Assembly (NCBI RefSeq): GCF_017591435.1
Contig: NC_059289.1
Span: 13,433,426 to 13,497,425, forward strand
Origin: Portunus trituberculatus
Taxonomy: Eukaryota; Arthropoda; Malacostraca; Decapoda; Portunidae
Length of the DNA: 64,000 bases
Direction: 5' to 3'
Position numbers and translations under genes: made by a program. This document shows, in pieces, positions 46,986 to 61,498 of this stretch (within the stretch, counting starts at the first letter, position 1; the number at the start of each line of letters is the position of its first letter). The notes beneath the pieces are model-generated. The model saw nothing but the letters and a program-made list of their open reading frames with translations, was not told the DNA's origin and searched no databases.

Positions 46986-48440
46986 AGTCTTATCACTCAG
47001 GAGATATTAACCTGATAGGAAATTCCGTAAGACAAAGGAAAGAAATAGAAAGTGAAAAGGAGCAAAGAAGAACATCTATAACTTAAACATGAAGGTGTGC
47101 TGTATTTAATTATTTCCTTTTCAGGCTGGTAGGAAAGGAAGAAGAGGAAGGCGGAGGAAGTGGAAACGGAAAAAGTGAGTATTAAAACAGATTCACAACT
47201 CAGACTCGTAATATGTTTAATAATGAATTTCCGTTTTCTTCCGTTTTTAAGCAATTATCTGTCGTAAATTATATTAGTATTTTTCAATGGTGTTGTGTAC
47301 GTATGATAGTTTTTTCATTGTGAGACTTCAAACAATTCGTCAGAGAAGATTAATTATTTGAAATCTGTTATATTCCCTAAAATTCTGTCGTTTCTTCACA
47401 GTAAGTTTCATATTTAATACCTTTATATTTTTATCAATCCTTTGCTTTGTTTTTTTCATTTTTTTTCCTATTGGGGGAGAACTTACATCACTCACTTGAA
47501 ACTATTAGTACTTACAATATACTCAATCATGTTTTTCCTTTCTCTCTCTCTCTCTCTTTATCTTTGTTTGCATTAGTCTCTCCCTCCGATGTAATTTCCT
47601 TTCTCCTCTTTATATCACTTTTCATCACACCCCTAACCTTCATACATCTTCTGATAGCGTGGGACAACCTTCATTTAAGACTGGAAACTGAACTGTACTG
47701 AATTATGTTTCCCCCTTGTTTTCCCTTTGTAATCACCCTTTTCATATTTCCATCACGGTTTGTATCACGTTCTCAACATTCATTCCTGGCGTGTCGTGAC
47801 CGTGAGGCGAGCCAATGATGCCTTCACACAGTGTTATCAAGGCAGCAGCCCCTCCGCTCAACGCTCGTGACGCAATCTTCACTGCCCATTATGTACTGCT
47901 TGTCCTCTACTTTCCCCTCATCCAGCTTATTCCCCTGTTCTAATGTTTTCTTCTTCCCGCTCTTTGTCTCTCCTTTGTTCATTAATCTTTAATTTTACGG
48001 CGCTCAGACCATTCCCGTCCCTAACTCTCCTGCTCCTCCTCCTCCTCCTCTTTCTCTTTCCTCGCCTGTAATCTTACCCGCTCCTCCTCCACCCCCTCCA
48101 CCTGACCCAGCCCTTATTCTCCTTATCCTTCCACTTCTCCTCCTCCCGCTCCTCCTCCTTCTTCTTCTCCTGCCGGAGTATCAAGTAACCCGCCCATGAA
48201 TAAGCTGCATCATTTTGCTTGCCTTTTACCCACCGTCTCCACCACACGCTGGAGAAAAATGCAATACCCGACGCTACTGAATTACTTCCCCCAAGGGCGT
48301 CCCTCACCGCCTGTCCCTCAGCGCCTGTGTCCCAAGCGTGTACACATAAATAAATTACACTGCTGCTCTTGTAACCAGGACATGTCTGGCCTTGTTTGGT
48401 CTTTTCGCCTTGTTTACAACCATTACTTTTATCTTCTGGT

Positions 48441-48446
<6 letters not shown>

Positions 48447-48473
<27 letters not shown>

Positions 48474-48763
48474 CTACACTGATCCAGCATTGTGTGTACG
48501 TACATCAGGGTGTATGCTGCTACGTACACACAGCGGCCCCCATGTATACCAAGTCTCATGTACACAAGGGGTCGAGGTGGCCCGATGCTCGATGCTTCAT
48601 CATGGTGGTTCGTATCCCTGAATCCCATTGTTTTTGTGCACCAACGCAGGCAACACTCTCACACACACACACACACACACACACACAAGGAAATTACCTT
48701 ACTATGTTTACATGCTCGAAGTTATGTGTGTGAGACAACAACATGTACGCTCACAGACAAGAG

Positions 48764-48843
<80 letters not shown>

Positions 48844-48937
48844 CTGAAATATTCGACAGTAGTATCATTCATGTAGTCAGAACACCTAATTAATCTCTTA
48901 TGAAAGCTTGGTCGTGAAATAAACTCAAATGTCCCCA

Positions 48938-48993
<56 letters not shown>
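48447..48993 (+). repeat. Small GT, CA, GT-GA and GA arrays
   Basis: GT 48447-48472, CA 48660-48686, GT 48769-48809 passing into GA 48810-48840, and GA 48942-48993. Confidence 0.9.
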
Positions 48994-48996
<3 letters not shown>

Positions 48997-49642
48997 GGGG
49001 GGAAGAGGGGCAGGGTGCATTCTATCTAAAGCAATCTCTTCTGTTTATATTTAATTTCAGGCGAGTTCATGGAGAGACATATAGAATCATTTCCTTTTTA
49101 CTAATCCCTTTCAATCGACAACGTATTTTTCCCATTTCGTCGGCAAAAAGTTAATTACCGAGAATAAAGTCAGGGTTAAAATCACACACACACACAAAAA
49201 GTAGGAAATTTCTACGTATTTTTCCCTACTACCTGAAAAGAATTGGATGCGTAGAGAGAGAGAGAGAGAGAGAGAGGTTTTAGGGGGTAAGGGAAAATAA
49301 TATCCAAAAAAGTTTACTAATATATGACGCTTTTTTGGTTTGCTATCCACACGTGAACTGAAATAGAATCACCACTTTTTTTTTTTGTTTCCAGCTCTCC
49401 TACCTTCCCTTTTTTCCTGCCTCTCTTTTTCCGGTTCGGGTGGAGGGAATAGAGGGGGATGTGTATGTCAAAGGGAGATACACAAGGGGTGCGGTGGGGA
49501 GGGAGGAAAAGGGAGGGAAAAACGTATAAAAACTGATGTGGTAGATTAAGAGAATTTCAGTTCGGTACCCTCTGTGAATTACTGTGTGGAGACCGCTGTG
49601 GAAACCGAGGCAGGTGTGAATGTATGTGTAAAGTAAATACTG

Positions 49643-49646
<4 letters not shown>

Positions 49647-49713
<67 letters not shown>
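49647..49713 (+). repeat. GT microsatellite
   Basis: About 67 bases of GT. Confidence 0.94.
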
Positions 49714-49714
<1 letters not shown>

Positions 49715-50095
49715 TTTCTAGTTAGGAGCCCAGACACCTGTTGCGCTATGACTTTATTATCAATTAACACCTTCACATATTTTATTCATTCAGTAAAGCA
49801 TCTTCCCTTTACATTTCCCCTTTCAAGCTGAGAGAAACCACAGGAACAAACGGGAAAGAGGTTACAGGAGTCAAAAACAACAACCGCCCCACCACGAAAA
49901 CAACGTGGTCGGTTTGGCGGGTTAACGATGTTTTTATTGTTTATCTGAGCTTGTTTTTCTCTATCGCATTATTATTATATTGTATTCGTCCCAACATTTA
50001 TATTATTGGTGGCCTGAGTAGAGCGTGTGTTGACTGGGAGGGCGGTGTTGTTATTTAGCTTTAATAGAATCGTGAGTGTTAATAGATATTGCACA

Positions 50096-50142
<47 letters not shown>

Positions 50143-50980
50143 TTACACGGATATACAGACAGCCACATGTGGGTTATGGGTCGTGGGTCCATGGGAGTTC
50201 AAGGCTTGTCATGGATATCATCACAATTATTGGCAATGGGAAGTCTTGGAGCGCTGCACGTATTAGTACTTCCTGCAAGCCTTCATGCCTCTTCTCTGTA
50301 CTCGCCGACTGGAATTGCTTTGCCAATTAGCTGCAATGAGCTGAGTTTCCCACAGCACAATAACCCTTCCAGTAACAGCATACAGCATTGCATAACGATA
50401 ATTGATTCTCGCAATATCTGCACCGGAGTATTTAAACGAGGTGACACTAAGACGCCTGCGGTGACACATTTACTTGCTCTTTAGGTAACAGAAACGGGCT
50501 TTGTAATATTCAGCCACAAAATTACACTCCAAACATTTACCAATTTTAGAAATCCCCGCAAGATGAGAACGCAACAGCTAAACTTGTAGATCGCTGGCGG
50601 ACAGTGGCACTTAGCTTCTTAATACCACCTATCACACACAGATGGCGGGGACGTTTTTCTGATGTTTTATTCCTCAGATGTCTTGGCTTTGTACCAGGAA
50701 TAAACGTGATTACATATAATTGACACCTTCAGTCCTGGGCAGGTGTCAATGAAAAAGGTAACGCTGGAGACGCACCACCAATTACTCACTGTGAAGGTAA
50801 ATACTATCCAGATGTTTGAAAATCCACAGACATGACAGACACACACACAGAGAAGTAATTTAATAGTAGTTTCAATATTTACCACCACTGATTTATGCAC
50901 GTGTTCAATGTAAGTCAAGAAACCATTCATATTTAATCGTTTCATATTTACTTTTGTTTTGGGAGCTTTGTTGCGTGTAT

Positions 50981-50982
<2 letters not shown>

Positions 50983-51054
<72 letters not shown>
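50983..51054 (+). repeat. GT microsatellite
   Basis: About 72 bases of GT. Confidence 0.94.
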
Positions 51055-51055
<1 letters not shown>

Positions 51056-51485
51056 ATAAAGGCGAACAAATATGAGCCGAGTGTGCGGATGTGTAATCAT
51101 GTCAGTGTTCGTAATTTTTGGTCCGATATCTTGTCCATCTTTTCATGTTTTTCTGCTGTTGCCAGAAATTAAGCGGGGAATTATCTCTCGCAATAACTGC
51201 AGATAATAATCGTGTTTCAATACGTCAATGAGAGCAACTGAAAAAAAAAAAAGAAAGAAAAAGGACCGAATAGAACGCAGCCAGCATATGAAATTTTATC
51301 GTTCATGTTGGAGTTTTATATCGATGTGTACAGCTGATTTAGATTAATGTCAGAGGGGAGTGGGAAAGGTTTCAAATTTTAACAAAAGCTTCTGAATCGA
51401 GTCACATATATTGAGCCACCCAAGCGGTCACCTTAAGGGCAGACTCTAAACAAACCTAATGAATGTTTCCCCGTCTACTCCGTAC

Positions 51486-51606
51486 TCCTCCTCCTCCTCC
51501 TCCTCCTCCTCCTCCTCCTCCTCCTCCTCCTCCTCCTCCTCCTCCTCCTCCTCCTCCTCCTCCTCCTCCTCCTCCTCCTCCTCCTCCTCCTCCTCCTCCT
51601 CCTCCT
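51486..51606 (+). repeat. CTC trinucleotide array, about 40 units
   Basis: 121 bases of pure CTC, the longest trinucleotide array in the window. Confidence 0.95.
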
Positions 51607-51841
51607 GCTCGTCGTCGTCGGGAGACATTTAAAAAGTGAAGTAATTAATTAATTTCTGAAAATGCAGATCGGTAAATGAACACTAATTAAGATAGCAAAC
51701 AAACTCTGCTTCTATTTTTCTCATGTTTGAAGAATTGTCTCATTATGAAAGTTGTTTGATACTGCGTGAACTTGCCTTTCCAGAAACTAATGTTGAAGTT
51801 TATAGAATTTCCTCCAGTCACTCATTCATTGACTCACCTGT

Positions 51842-52091
<250 letters not shown>

Positions 52092-52424
52092 TACGAACAC
52101 AAACACTTCTCGCTCCGTCCCGTACTGAGCATTTAATACCACAACTCAGCTCTTCACAAAACCATAAAAACGTCAATAATAATAACGGAGTGTCATTTGA
52201 GGGGCAGTAAGCGCGGGAGTTACGGTCTGTCTCGTGTTTACGACCCCGTCACGCCCTTGCTTATAAAGCTGACGCGGGGAGGAGTGATAGGAAGCTGTGA
52301 GGAAGAGGAGGAGGAAGAGGAAGAGGAGGAGGAGGACGAGGATGTGTAGGCGTATGATGTGTCTCTTATAACATGGACATTTTTCCTCTTTTCTTTTTTT
52401 CCTTCTTTTCGTATTACTGTTATT

Positions 52425-52447
52425 ATTAGTAGTAGTAGTAGTAGTCA

Positions 52448-52488
<41 letters not shown>

Positions 52489-52593
52489 TTGTTAATAGTG
52501 TTAGTGTCTCTTGATTATTAATATTTGTCGCTTTTTCGCTAAAGATTACTTGCAGCTGATCTGTTTTATTAAGTGCTCGAAGGCAAAGTATTA

Positions 52594-52677
<84 letters not shown>
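52425..52677 (+). repeat. GTA array and CT array
   Basis: GTA at 52425-52488 and CT at 52600-52677. Confidence 0.93.
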
Positions 52678-52681
<4 letters not shown>

Positions 52682-52707
52682 TTTGGGTCATTGTTTTTAA
52701 CGTTTTG

Positions 52708-52925
52708 AAGCTAACTTTTTTTTTTCCCCCGGAAGTGAAGCTAAGTGGGTATTTTATGTATGAGTATTTAAAGCTTGAGAAGGAAGGTACTATTTTTAAG
52801 CTTGTGTCTGTGGTCACTCTTTCTATTTAATATTATGTAGCTAACTTTTATTCCCCAGATGTGAAGTTTTCTACAAGTATTTAAAGCTTGAGAAGGCGCC
52901 ATTCTTAAGTTTGTGAAGCTGGAGA
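52708..52925 (+). repeat. Tandem duplication, period about 130 bases
   Basis: AGCTAACTTTT plus CCCCnGAnGTGAAG plus AGTATTTAAAGCTTGAGAAG occurs twice, starting at 52709 and 52839. Confidence 0.75.
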
Positions 52926-53135
52926 GGTTTTTCTTGATAGGTGAAGCTAAGAAGTGTTTAAAGACGAAGATGTGTTTTTGAAAAGTTTGTCTTTCTATTC
53001 AGTCTTATTTTATTTATTATTATTATTTTTTTTTTTTTTTTTTATCGCTCATTGATTTTACATGTGTTCGTGTTCACTGTGTTTCGTGTCCACATTTCAC
53101 TTGAAGGTTGTTTTCATTGCTGCCTTCATGTGTGT

Positions 53136-53521
<386 letters not shown>

Positions 53522-53717
53522 CCCCCTTGCTCACTCGCTTCTACGCCACAACAGTTCGGAAACAGCATATTTAAGTCTCCACTGCACTTAGCGCCACCCT
53601 CCAGCGGGGCAACATTTCCACTGCTCACTTGTTTGATGAAATATTCAGTGGTTCATGCCCTGCGGCGAGGCTTGCAAGGGAGGGAATGAGAGTAAGAGAG
53701 AGAGAGAGAGAGAGAGA

Positions 53718-53870
53718 ATGAATTAAGGGATAAGTAAATGATGAAAAAAAGGTAAAGAAAAATAGAGAAGAAATAATAGAAAGATTTAGTTGATTTAGTA
53801 GAAATGAAAAGAAGAGAAGAAAAAAAAATCAAGAAAGAATTAAGTAGAAAACGAGACAGAGATCAAACTT

Positions 53871-53873
<3 letters not shown>
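53718..53873 (+). repeat. Duplicated segment, copy A, between GA arrays
   Basis: Starts AATTAAGGGATAAGTAAATG and ends GAGATCAAACTTAG. It has GA arrays on both sides and matches 55907-56059. Confidence 0.75.
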
Positions 53874-53936
<63 letters not shown>

Positions 53937-54635
53937 CCGCTCGTAGTATTGTAGATGACGAAACTTCTGATTACTTGAGTTTTCTGTGTAGCAACTGGCG
54001 TTCTTCGATTTCATGTGTCCGTGTGTCCTTGTATCGAGAGAGTTACGATTTGAGAAAGAGAGAGAGAGAGTGAGAGGTATATATAGAGAGAGAGAGCCAG
54101 GGAGGTTGAAAGACAGGAACAGAACTCTCCTCCACGGCTTTATTGAGGTGGACCGAAGTAAATGACACCTTGAAAGACAGACCGAAACGTCCACACAAAT
54201 TTACGACAGTGGTTTCAAGGATACGCGCGCAATAATCCTCTTCCCTCACAAACCGCGGGGAATACTAACGCCACTGGGACGTGAAAGACTGCGGGGTAAA
54301 AAAAAATATGAGGGAAAAGGGAACGAGAGGGAAGAAGCAACATGGCAGTCCGAATTAGGTCACGCTGCACCAGGAACACGCAGAGTAATCCGAAACTCAG
54401 CGTGACAAGCGATAAAGGTGAGTGATAAAAGGCATAGAGCACGAACACATTACTGAAGCAAAGAAGTGGACGAAAAGATAACGTAATGGTTCATTTAAGG
54501 TCACGTTGCATTACAGAGAAATACACTGTGACAATTGGTTAGAGCGAGCGGTGAAGGGCACAGGGCACAAACCCATTACTGGCGACAAAAGTAAATTGAA
54601 AACCACTAAAAACAAAATTCAATATGGTGGTCCAC

Positions 54636-54848
54636 ATAACCCCTTGAGTACCACATCGCGTTTCTATATTCATTCTGGTAACTATTTGGTCATTTTACAC
54701 AACTTCAGAAACTTATGTAGGCATTGAAATAGTGAAGACTGCGGCCATTAATCTCCTGACCTCTTTAGACTCTTCCTAATGTCAATAAAATCGTCTAATT
54801 ATACCCAAAATTCAAGATAGAAATGCCTTTCAGTACTGAAGGGGTTAA
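54636..54848 (-). mobile_element. TTAA-flanked MITE, copy 3 (reverse orientation)
   Basis: Reverse complement of the family at 34546 and 35091, including the shared interior words GACATTAGGAAG and ATGGCC and the end CAGTACTGAAGGGGTTAA. The left end reads ATAACCCC, so one TTAA has decayed. Confidence 0.7.
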
Positions 54849-55840
54849 GGTCACATATTGGGGGGTGTCTGAAAGGGGGTTTGAGGGAGGCGAGTAATGG
54901 GAGGGTTTGTTATAAGGGTAGATTTGTAAATGAAAGAAAAGGTTACATTTGAGATTCAGAAAGGGTACATTTGTATGGGTACATTTGTAAGGGTAGAATA
55001 AGGGTAACACTATTTCATCACTAAAAATACCCTTCGTACACCTTTTCTGCACCCATTTGTTTTGAGAGCGTACGTCCTCCTGGAACTCACCTGGACAGCC
55101 GATACATAAAGGCTCATCAAGGCCAAGGGACACAAACACATTACTGAAGAATTAAAAAGAAAAAAAGAGCAAGACTATGAGGGTGAGAAACTTTTCGAGG
55201 AACCTGTGTGGAGGAAGACGCTCCGTTTCTTCATGAGTGTATTTCAAAGTAATTTTTAAAGTTGAAAGAGCAGCAGCAGGACGAGGAGGAGAAGGAGGAG
55301 AGTGAGCAGGGAGCGCTGGTTTCCCATCTGCCTCCTCTGCATCGGCTTATTATTGCCACGCTACCTTAGGAGAGGCTTGGAACCAACTCATCTCACACAC
55401 GGGCGAAATAAATAACGAAAACGCTGAGTGCTGAGTAGCGAACAAAACTAAAAAAAGAAAAGAAGTAGAAAAAAGACTTGAGGAGTATTAAGAGGGCTAG
55501 ACGATGTGCAGAATGTGAAAGAAAGATGAGTAACACTTGAAGCAAAATAGAAATAAGAGGATGAGGTGCTGAAAAAAGAAGATGAGCACAAGCAGACACG
55601 TGGTGATGAAGCCAACATAATTTTAGTGAGATTAAAACATATCACTGGAGGTTTATGCAAATTAGTCCACTTTTTTGGGGGTGTGTTGGGAAAAGTAAAC
55701 ACGAAATGCGAAAGGATTAATTAGTTTACGTTCTATTAGCTGAGTGACGCGTAAAAATGCAAACATATTATCAACCCAACATTTCCCTCGCGCCCTTAAT
55801 CATCGCTGGCGAGGAACGACCTTCTGGTTACTTGCTACGC

Positions 55841-55906
<66 letters not shown>

Positions 55907-55910
<4 letters not shown>

Positions 55911-56059
55911 AAGGGATAAGTAAATGATGAAAAGATAAAGAAAAATAGGGAAGAAATAAGAGAAAGATTTAGCGGATTTAGTGGAAATGAAAAGAGAAGA
56001 AAAGAAAAGAACCAAAAATAGAATTTACTAGAAAACGAGAAATAGAGATCAAACTTAGA
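55907..56059 (+). repeat. Duplicated segment, copy B, between GA arrays
   Basis: Same start and end words as the copy at 53718, with scattered substitutions and GA arrays on both sides (55844-55906 and 56063-56104). The copies are about 2.2 kb apart in direct orientation. Confidence 0.75.
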
Positions 56060-56061
56060 AT

Positions 56062-56108
<47 letters not shown>

Positions 56109-56186
56109 GGGTATGTGTGGAGAGAAGATGAGTATGCTGCGAGAGTAAAGATATAGGACAAAATTATGGAGATGCTAAAAGGAGGA

Positions 56187-56454
56187 GGTGGAGGAGGAGG
56201 AGGAGGAGGAGGAGGAGGAGGAGGAGGAGGAGGAGGAGAAGCATGAGGAAAATTTACACTCACTGTGGCAGAAGAGGTGGGAGGAGACTGCAGGAATTGA
56301 GGAGCGTCTGTTAAATACTGCTCAGTGTATCAATCTCTTCACTAGACTAAGGTGTTACGTAAAAGTCTTCAGAATTTGGTGGGTCGTTTTTTTCGTGTGT
56401 GTGTAAATGAGGATTGCGGTTCCTTTGATTGGCAGGAAGGGGAACGTGAGAAAA

Positions 56455-56492
<38 letters not shown>

Positions 56493-56957
56493 AAACTTAA
56501 TACTACACCTAAGGAGGGAGGCGAGAGGGAAAGAGTCCTAGAAAGCTCATGGAAGGGGAAAAAAAGAGAAAGAGAGAGGGAAAAACGAAGGAAATTGTGA
56601 GGATACTCGTGGGGTGTTGACGTTAAAGGGGCGTGGTGGAGAGAGTGGAGGGAAGTAGTGGAGGAAAATAAAAGAAAGGAAATAAGAAGAAAGAAGTGAA
56701 AGGAATAGAACCAGAACATCCACCACCACCACCACCACCACCACCACCACCACCACCAACGTACCTCCGATGCATAAAGATAGAAGGTAAATGAACTAAG
56801 GCGTTGCCCTGCCCACCTGAGACCGTGGTAGTCAAAACAAATATATTTTACGTCGTCCCACAAGTGAAAAAGCATTATGCCTCGCGGGAAACCTTTCTTA
56901 TTTTCCTTCTTTCACCATCTTTTTTTATACTCTTGCTATCCTACACTGAGCTCCGGG

Positions 56958-57011
<54 letters not shown>

Positions 57012-57057
57012 CTGAATAATATAAAACGGGATAGAATCACTGCAGAAGACAAGAATT

Positions 57058-57112
<55 letters not shown>
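56187..57112 (+). repeat. GGA, GA and CCA arrays
   Basis: GGA 56187-56237, GA 56456-56489, CCA 56719-56757, GA 56959-57007 and GA 57063-57112. Confidence 0.92.
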
Positions 57113-57117
<5 letters not shown>

Positions 57118-59534
57118 CGAATGAGGAGTGCAAAAGACAGGAGTTAAGTGGGAGTGAGATAAAATAAGAGAGAATCCTTAGAATATTTGCTCTGATGAAG
57201 AATTAAGGAGCAGGCATGAAGGCTGAGAGGCTGTGAGGAGTGCGGGCAGAGGAGCGAGAAAGAGCAGAGGAAGGAACATGAAGTAGAGGGAGAGGGAAGT
57301 GGAAGCAGGTGTTAATGGAAAGGAATGTAGGGAAGAATGTAAAAGTGGGGCTTAAGAGGAGAGGAATGCAAGAAGGGAGAAACTGGGAAAGTGTTACGAA
57401 GGAAAGAGGTGCGAGGAGGAGGAGGAGGAGGAGGAGGAGGAGGAGGACGTAGAAGTGAAGGGAAGATATGCAAAGAAGACTAAGAAGAATGAGAAAGAGG
57501 AGGGAAGAAACGTGAAGGCATGGAGAAGGATGATAAATGAGAAAGTAATGGAGGGAAGAGGAAGAGAAAGGTACAAATGAACACAAAGAAAAAACAAACA
57601 AGTCACTCCATCCCCACCAGTTACCACTACTACCACGCCTGACAGGAAGTGAAGAAGTGCACAGCCTGAATAAGATAAAGCAATGCAAGTATAAAGAGTG
57701 CTAAAGTAAATGAGAGGAAAATGTACAAAAGAGAATAAAAAGGCGGAGAACGGGAGAGACACGTTAAGGTGAAGAAAAATGTGGTATAAGGAAAAGGAAA
57801 GATAATATGAAGAAAAGGGAGATGGAGGGAAAGAGGAATACAAAAATATAGAGCAAGGAAGTAAAGAAGAGGAGACAAGAAGGGTCGGAAAAATGATATG
57901 TAAAGAAGGAGGGAGAGGAATCGTAAGAATAAAATATAAAAGGAGGAAGTGGAGGAATGGAAATGTGAGGGAGTGGAGGACAAAAAGAGGAAAGAAAAGA
58001 AAGAAAGAAAGAAAGAAGAGGGAAAGCAAACAGAAGAATATTCTATAAGGGAGGAAGTGGAAGAGAAGGACGAGGAGGAGGAGGAGGAGGACAGAAGAAG
58101 AGACAGTAAGTGGAGAAGAAGGAGAAAGGAGAACAGACAGAAGGAATGAAATGTCGATGATAAAAAAAAAATCTAAGGAAGAGGGAAATATAAGAAGCAT
58201 GAAGAGAACACAAGAATAAACTATAAAGCAAGAAGTGGAGGAGAAGAGGAGAAGAGAGGAGACGAGAGTGCTTGGGAGGCGAGAGCGGAGGAGGCGGTGA
58301 GGGCGGACAGTCTGTGGGAGTGAAGGCACATGTAGCTGCCACAGGTGACTCAGGGAACCTCCAACTGCTTCCCCTTGTAAAGTTAGGGCGCAGCTGGGAT
58401 CCGACCCACTCACCAGGTGCCGCTCTATGTCGCGATAAACTGGCGCCGGTTACTTTATGGCGCCATGAGGGACAAACTGCCAACGCCACTGGATATTATG
58501 GACCAGAAGCCTTTAGTCACGTGTGGGTCTTTTTCCTCCCCTTGCGTCTACCTATTTTGTATTATTCCACATTCGCCAGCCCGTGTTTCAAGTTGCTGTG
58601 TCAGGCCGTGTTTGTAAAGGGCTTGTTCTTAAAGTCTTTGTCTTCTGTGTTACGTTGTGGTGCGTTGTGTTGTGTTGTGGTGTGTTGTGAAAGGGTTGTC
58701 TTTAGGAAAACGCTCCCTGGTGTGATTTTAGTTCCTTTTTGTTTATTGGCTATGTATTATTCTTTACTTTTTTTGCTTTTTATTCTCTTATCTTTAGAAA
58801 TATAATAAGTTCGGACTGTTTTCAAAGATCCCATGAATATTAAGAGGATCACCTTTGTTTTATTTTTTTCTATATATAAGTGACGCAGGACCTTTCTCAA
58901 AACCTTCACCAAACTCATGAAAACTTTCTTCAAAATCTTGATAACTTCCACCACTCTGTTAATTAAAAGTAGTCGAGATACAGCTCAAGTTTCAGTGTTT
59001 TCTGGGTTGTTCTTTTCCTTTTTTTGTATTAATTTACTTTCATTTATTTATCTATTTATTTTCATCCCCTTGTGTCTGTCTTCCCGTGTGTCTTTTCGTA
59101 CGTGTTTGTATTATTCTCACATTAATCCGGCTCGTGTTTCTAGTTGTGGTGTCAGTGTGCTTCCAAATATCAGTGTATTCGGGGCCCTTTTTTTTCTTTT
59201 TCTTTTCTAATCCCAGCCAGAAGAGATTGACTGACTTCCCTAAGCTGAGCGTGTTACGAGTGGATTCGGACGTTGCATTACCCTCATGGCCCACGTTGGT
59301 ATGGCCCTTCTAAGTTATGGTGGGTTTCAATGTCTTTTTCTGCCTGTCTCTCTTTCAGCCAGTTTTCTTCCTTGGTATAATTGGCTGAATGTCTAAGCGT
59401 ATCCTTGTCGAAATGGATAAAAATTACGTGCTTTCTAAATGTTCTTATGTCTCCAATGACCTTTTAAGAAATTGTCTGAAATAGGAAAATGTCACAACAC
59501 AAGTTCAAATATCGTACAGGTAGAATTTCTTTTC

Positions 59535-59645
59535 TTAATGTAGAAGGGGAAAGGTGGCCAAGGGCAACATGAAGAGAAAAAAAAAGGTTCACTGAGTTGC
59601 CAGTTCCCTTGCAGGTCCAAGAGGGTTAGCCCCCAAAAAAAGGAT
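59535..59645 (+). repeat. Dispersed repeat family B, best copy
   Basis: Contains GGTGGCCAAGGGCAACA, a short A-rich centre, then GAGTTGCCAGTTCCCTTGC and AGGTCCAAGAG. The same ordered words recur at 30281, 30588, 34737, 40003 (reverse), 46702 and 46890 (reverse). No coding capacity; identity unknown. Confidence 0.6.
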
Positions 59646-60198
59646 AAATGCTAAAAAAATACTGAATAAATAAAAGAAAACTCATATTTTCTTTCTGTTT
59701 TATCAGAGTAAATGGGAAAAAAAATCTGTTCATATAGAAAAACTCATTTTGATCGGGTTTATTCCAGGCAATGTCAGAAAAAAACTGGAATAGTAGTAGA
59801 ATAAATGTGATTTTTTTGTATCTTATTTTTCGATATAAAAAAAAAGCAGACAAAAGTTGAGTACAGATGAAATATACCACCCATTTTTCATGTCATTTTC
59901 CCACCTTGGCAAATAGTGTCGCGTATTACATCACCTCTCTGTTGGTGTGTATCTTTAATTTGCGCTGCTCGTAATGAAATTAAGTGCCAATTGACGTGGT
60001 TCCGCCGTCGCGTTTATCAAGAAATAATCGCATTTGCTCCACCAACTTCGATGAGAGGACTGAGCCGCGCCGGGGAAAAAAAAGAGAAAAAATGGCGGGA
60101 AATGCGTTGCCTCACTGACCACTGTTTTGCAAAGAACGAAGGCTTTTTGTGTTGGTCGGAGGTGGGGAGGGGTTATTTAATTAATGTGCCTATATAAT

Positions 60199-60333
<135 letters not shown>

Positions 60334-60622
60334 TCCTAATTGATCCATTTACATCTATTCCAAGTGGAGAGGTGCCCTTCACAACACTTCACTCCTCACA
60401 CAGCTGCACGCGGGACCGTCACCCACAGCCGCCCAAGGAACAGCTAACTCTCCCGGGAAATAACAGAAAATTAGACGATTGATTTTTCTCTCCCCTTCTC
60501 CTATCAGATTCTCTCTGCATAAATAAATAGATGGGGAACTCGTGGGAAATAGCACAAATGGACGTTGATTATTGGGAAAACGTCTAAAGGTGATTTTTCG
60601 TATCGGTGAACAATGATTATTA

Positions 60623-60624
<2 letters not shown>

Positions 60625-60712
<88 letters not shown>
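60625..60712 (+). repeat. GT microsatellite
   Basis: About 88 bases of GT in intron 1. Confidence 0.95.
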
Positions 60713-60714
<2 letters not shown>

Positions 60715-61416
60715 GGTGCAGATGAGAATTGAGTACGTACTATGTTTATGGGGAACAAGGAAATGCTTCAATCTCGACGTAAAGGAAATTGAAACCCACA
60801 AATTTCAGATGCACGAGCACAAGAGACACGTTGCTTTGCGAGAGACACTTGAAAGACTTGTCAGGGGAAGCCTCATTGCTTCGCGAGGCACCGCGAGGAT
60901 GGCCAAAGTGTAGAACAGAAAGATAAAGTTGATAGGGATGAAATCTTTTAGCGAAGGTAACAAGGTAATCAAGACAGGAAATTGGATCTTTTGGAAAATA
61001 TGGTGGATTTAAGAAAAGGACTGAGTGACGAAAATATAAGGCAATTTTCATTCCCTGTCCATTAATCATTCAATTTCTAATATGATATCTGGATATGTGT
61101 TTAATAACAGTGATGAAAGGCAAAAGATACGAAGGTAGCTGACTTGAACAAGGAACATACAGCTAATACGTTGAAATTACACATATCTAATGAAAAGATT
61201 GATTTTTAACCCCTTGATTGCCTTCACTCATGAGAGAAGTATAATTTATGAAAGATAAAATGTAGCAGCAATTAGCAGAGACATTTATAACCTTTAAAAA
61301 AACATCCAAACAAAAAGTCACTCTCAGTAAATGATGTTCACAGTTCCCAGAGGAGAAAGAGAAAGCCAGGGGAAAAAATCCAGAGAAATTAAACGAAGCG
61401 AGAATAAAATACTTAC

Positions 61417-61498
61417 TCTTCTTAATCTCGAGGAAGTGGGCCGAGGGCGGCGAGGCGAGGAGCAGCAGCAGTGTGAGGGACAGCGCGTGCCCCTCCAT
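61417..61498 (-). CDS. Side-like exon 1: start codon and signal peptide
   Basis: Encodes residues 1-27. The chosen ATG (61498-61496) has G at -3 and G at +4 and opens a textbook secretion signal: a short polar start, a run of leucines at 10-14, then small residues with likely cleavage after A20 (PPSA|HF). An in-frame ATG lies upstream at 61594 and would add 32 residues including a seven-alanine run from a CGG repeat. I prefer the downstream start because it puts the hydrophobic core at the N-terminus. The exon ends in phase 1 at a GTAAGT donor (complement of 61411-61416). It is isolated, with the next exon 30.5 kb away. Confidence 0.85.

Noticed and set aside
57394..58413. 339-residue minus-strand ORF, the longest in the window
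   Set aside because: It is read from a purine-rich plus strand where stop codons are rare on the other strand; composition is Ser/Leu/Phe-rich with no domain, and no family motif was seen.
58043..58489. Possible extra minus-strand exon in intron 1 with a GTGAGT near 58405
   Set aside because: The reading has no Ig or other recognisable motif and no matching phase or acceptor that would insert it between exons 1 and 2.
61200..61260. Possible fourth TTAA element beginning TTAACCCCTTGATTGCC
   Set aside because: Only the first ~10 bases agree and no matching right end was found.
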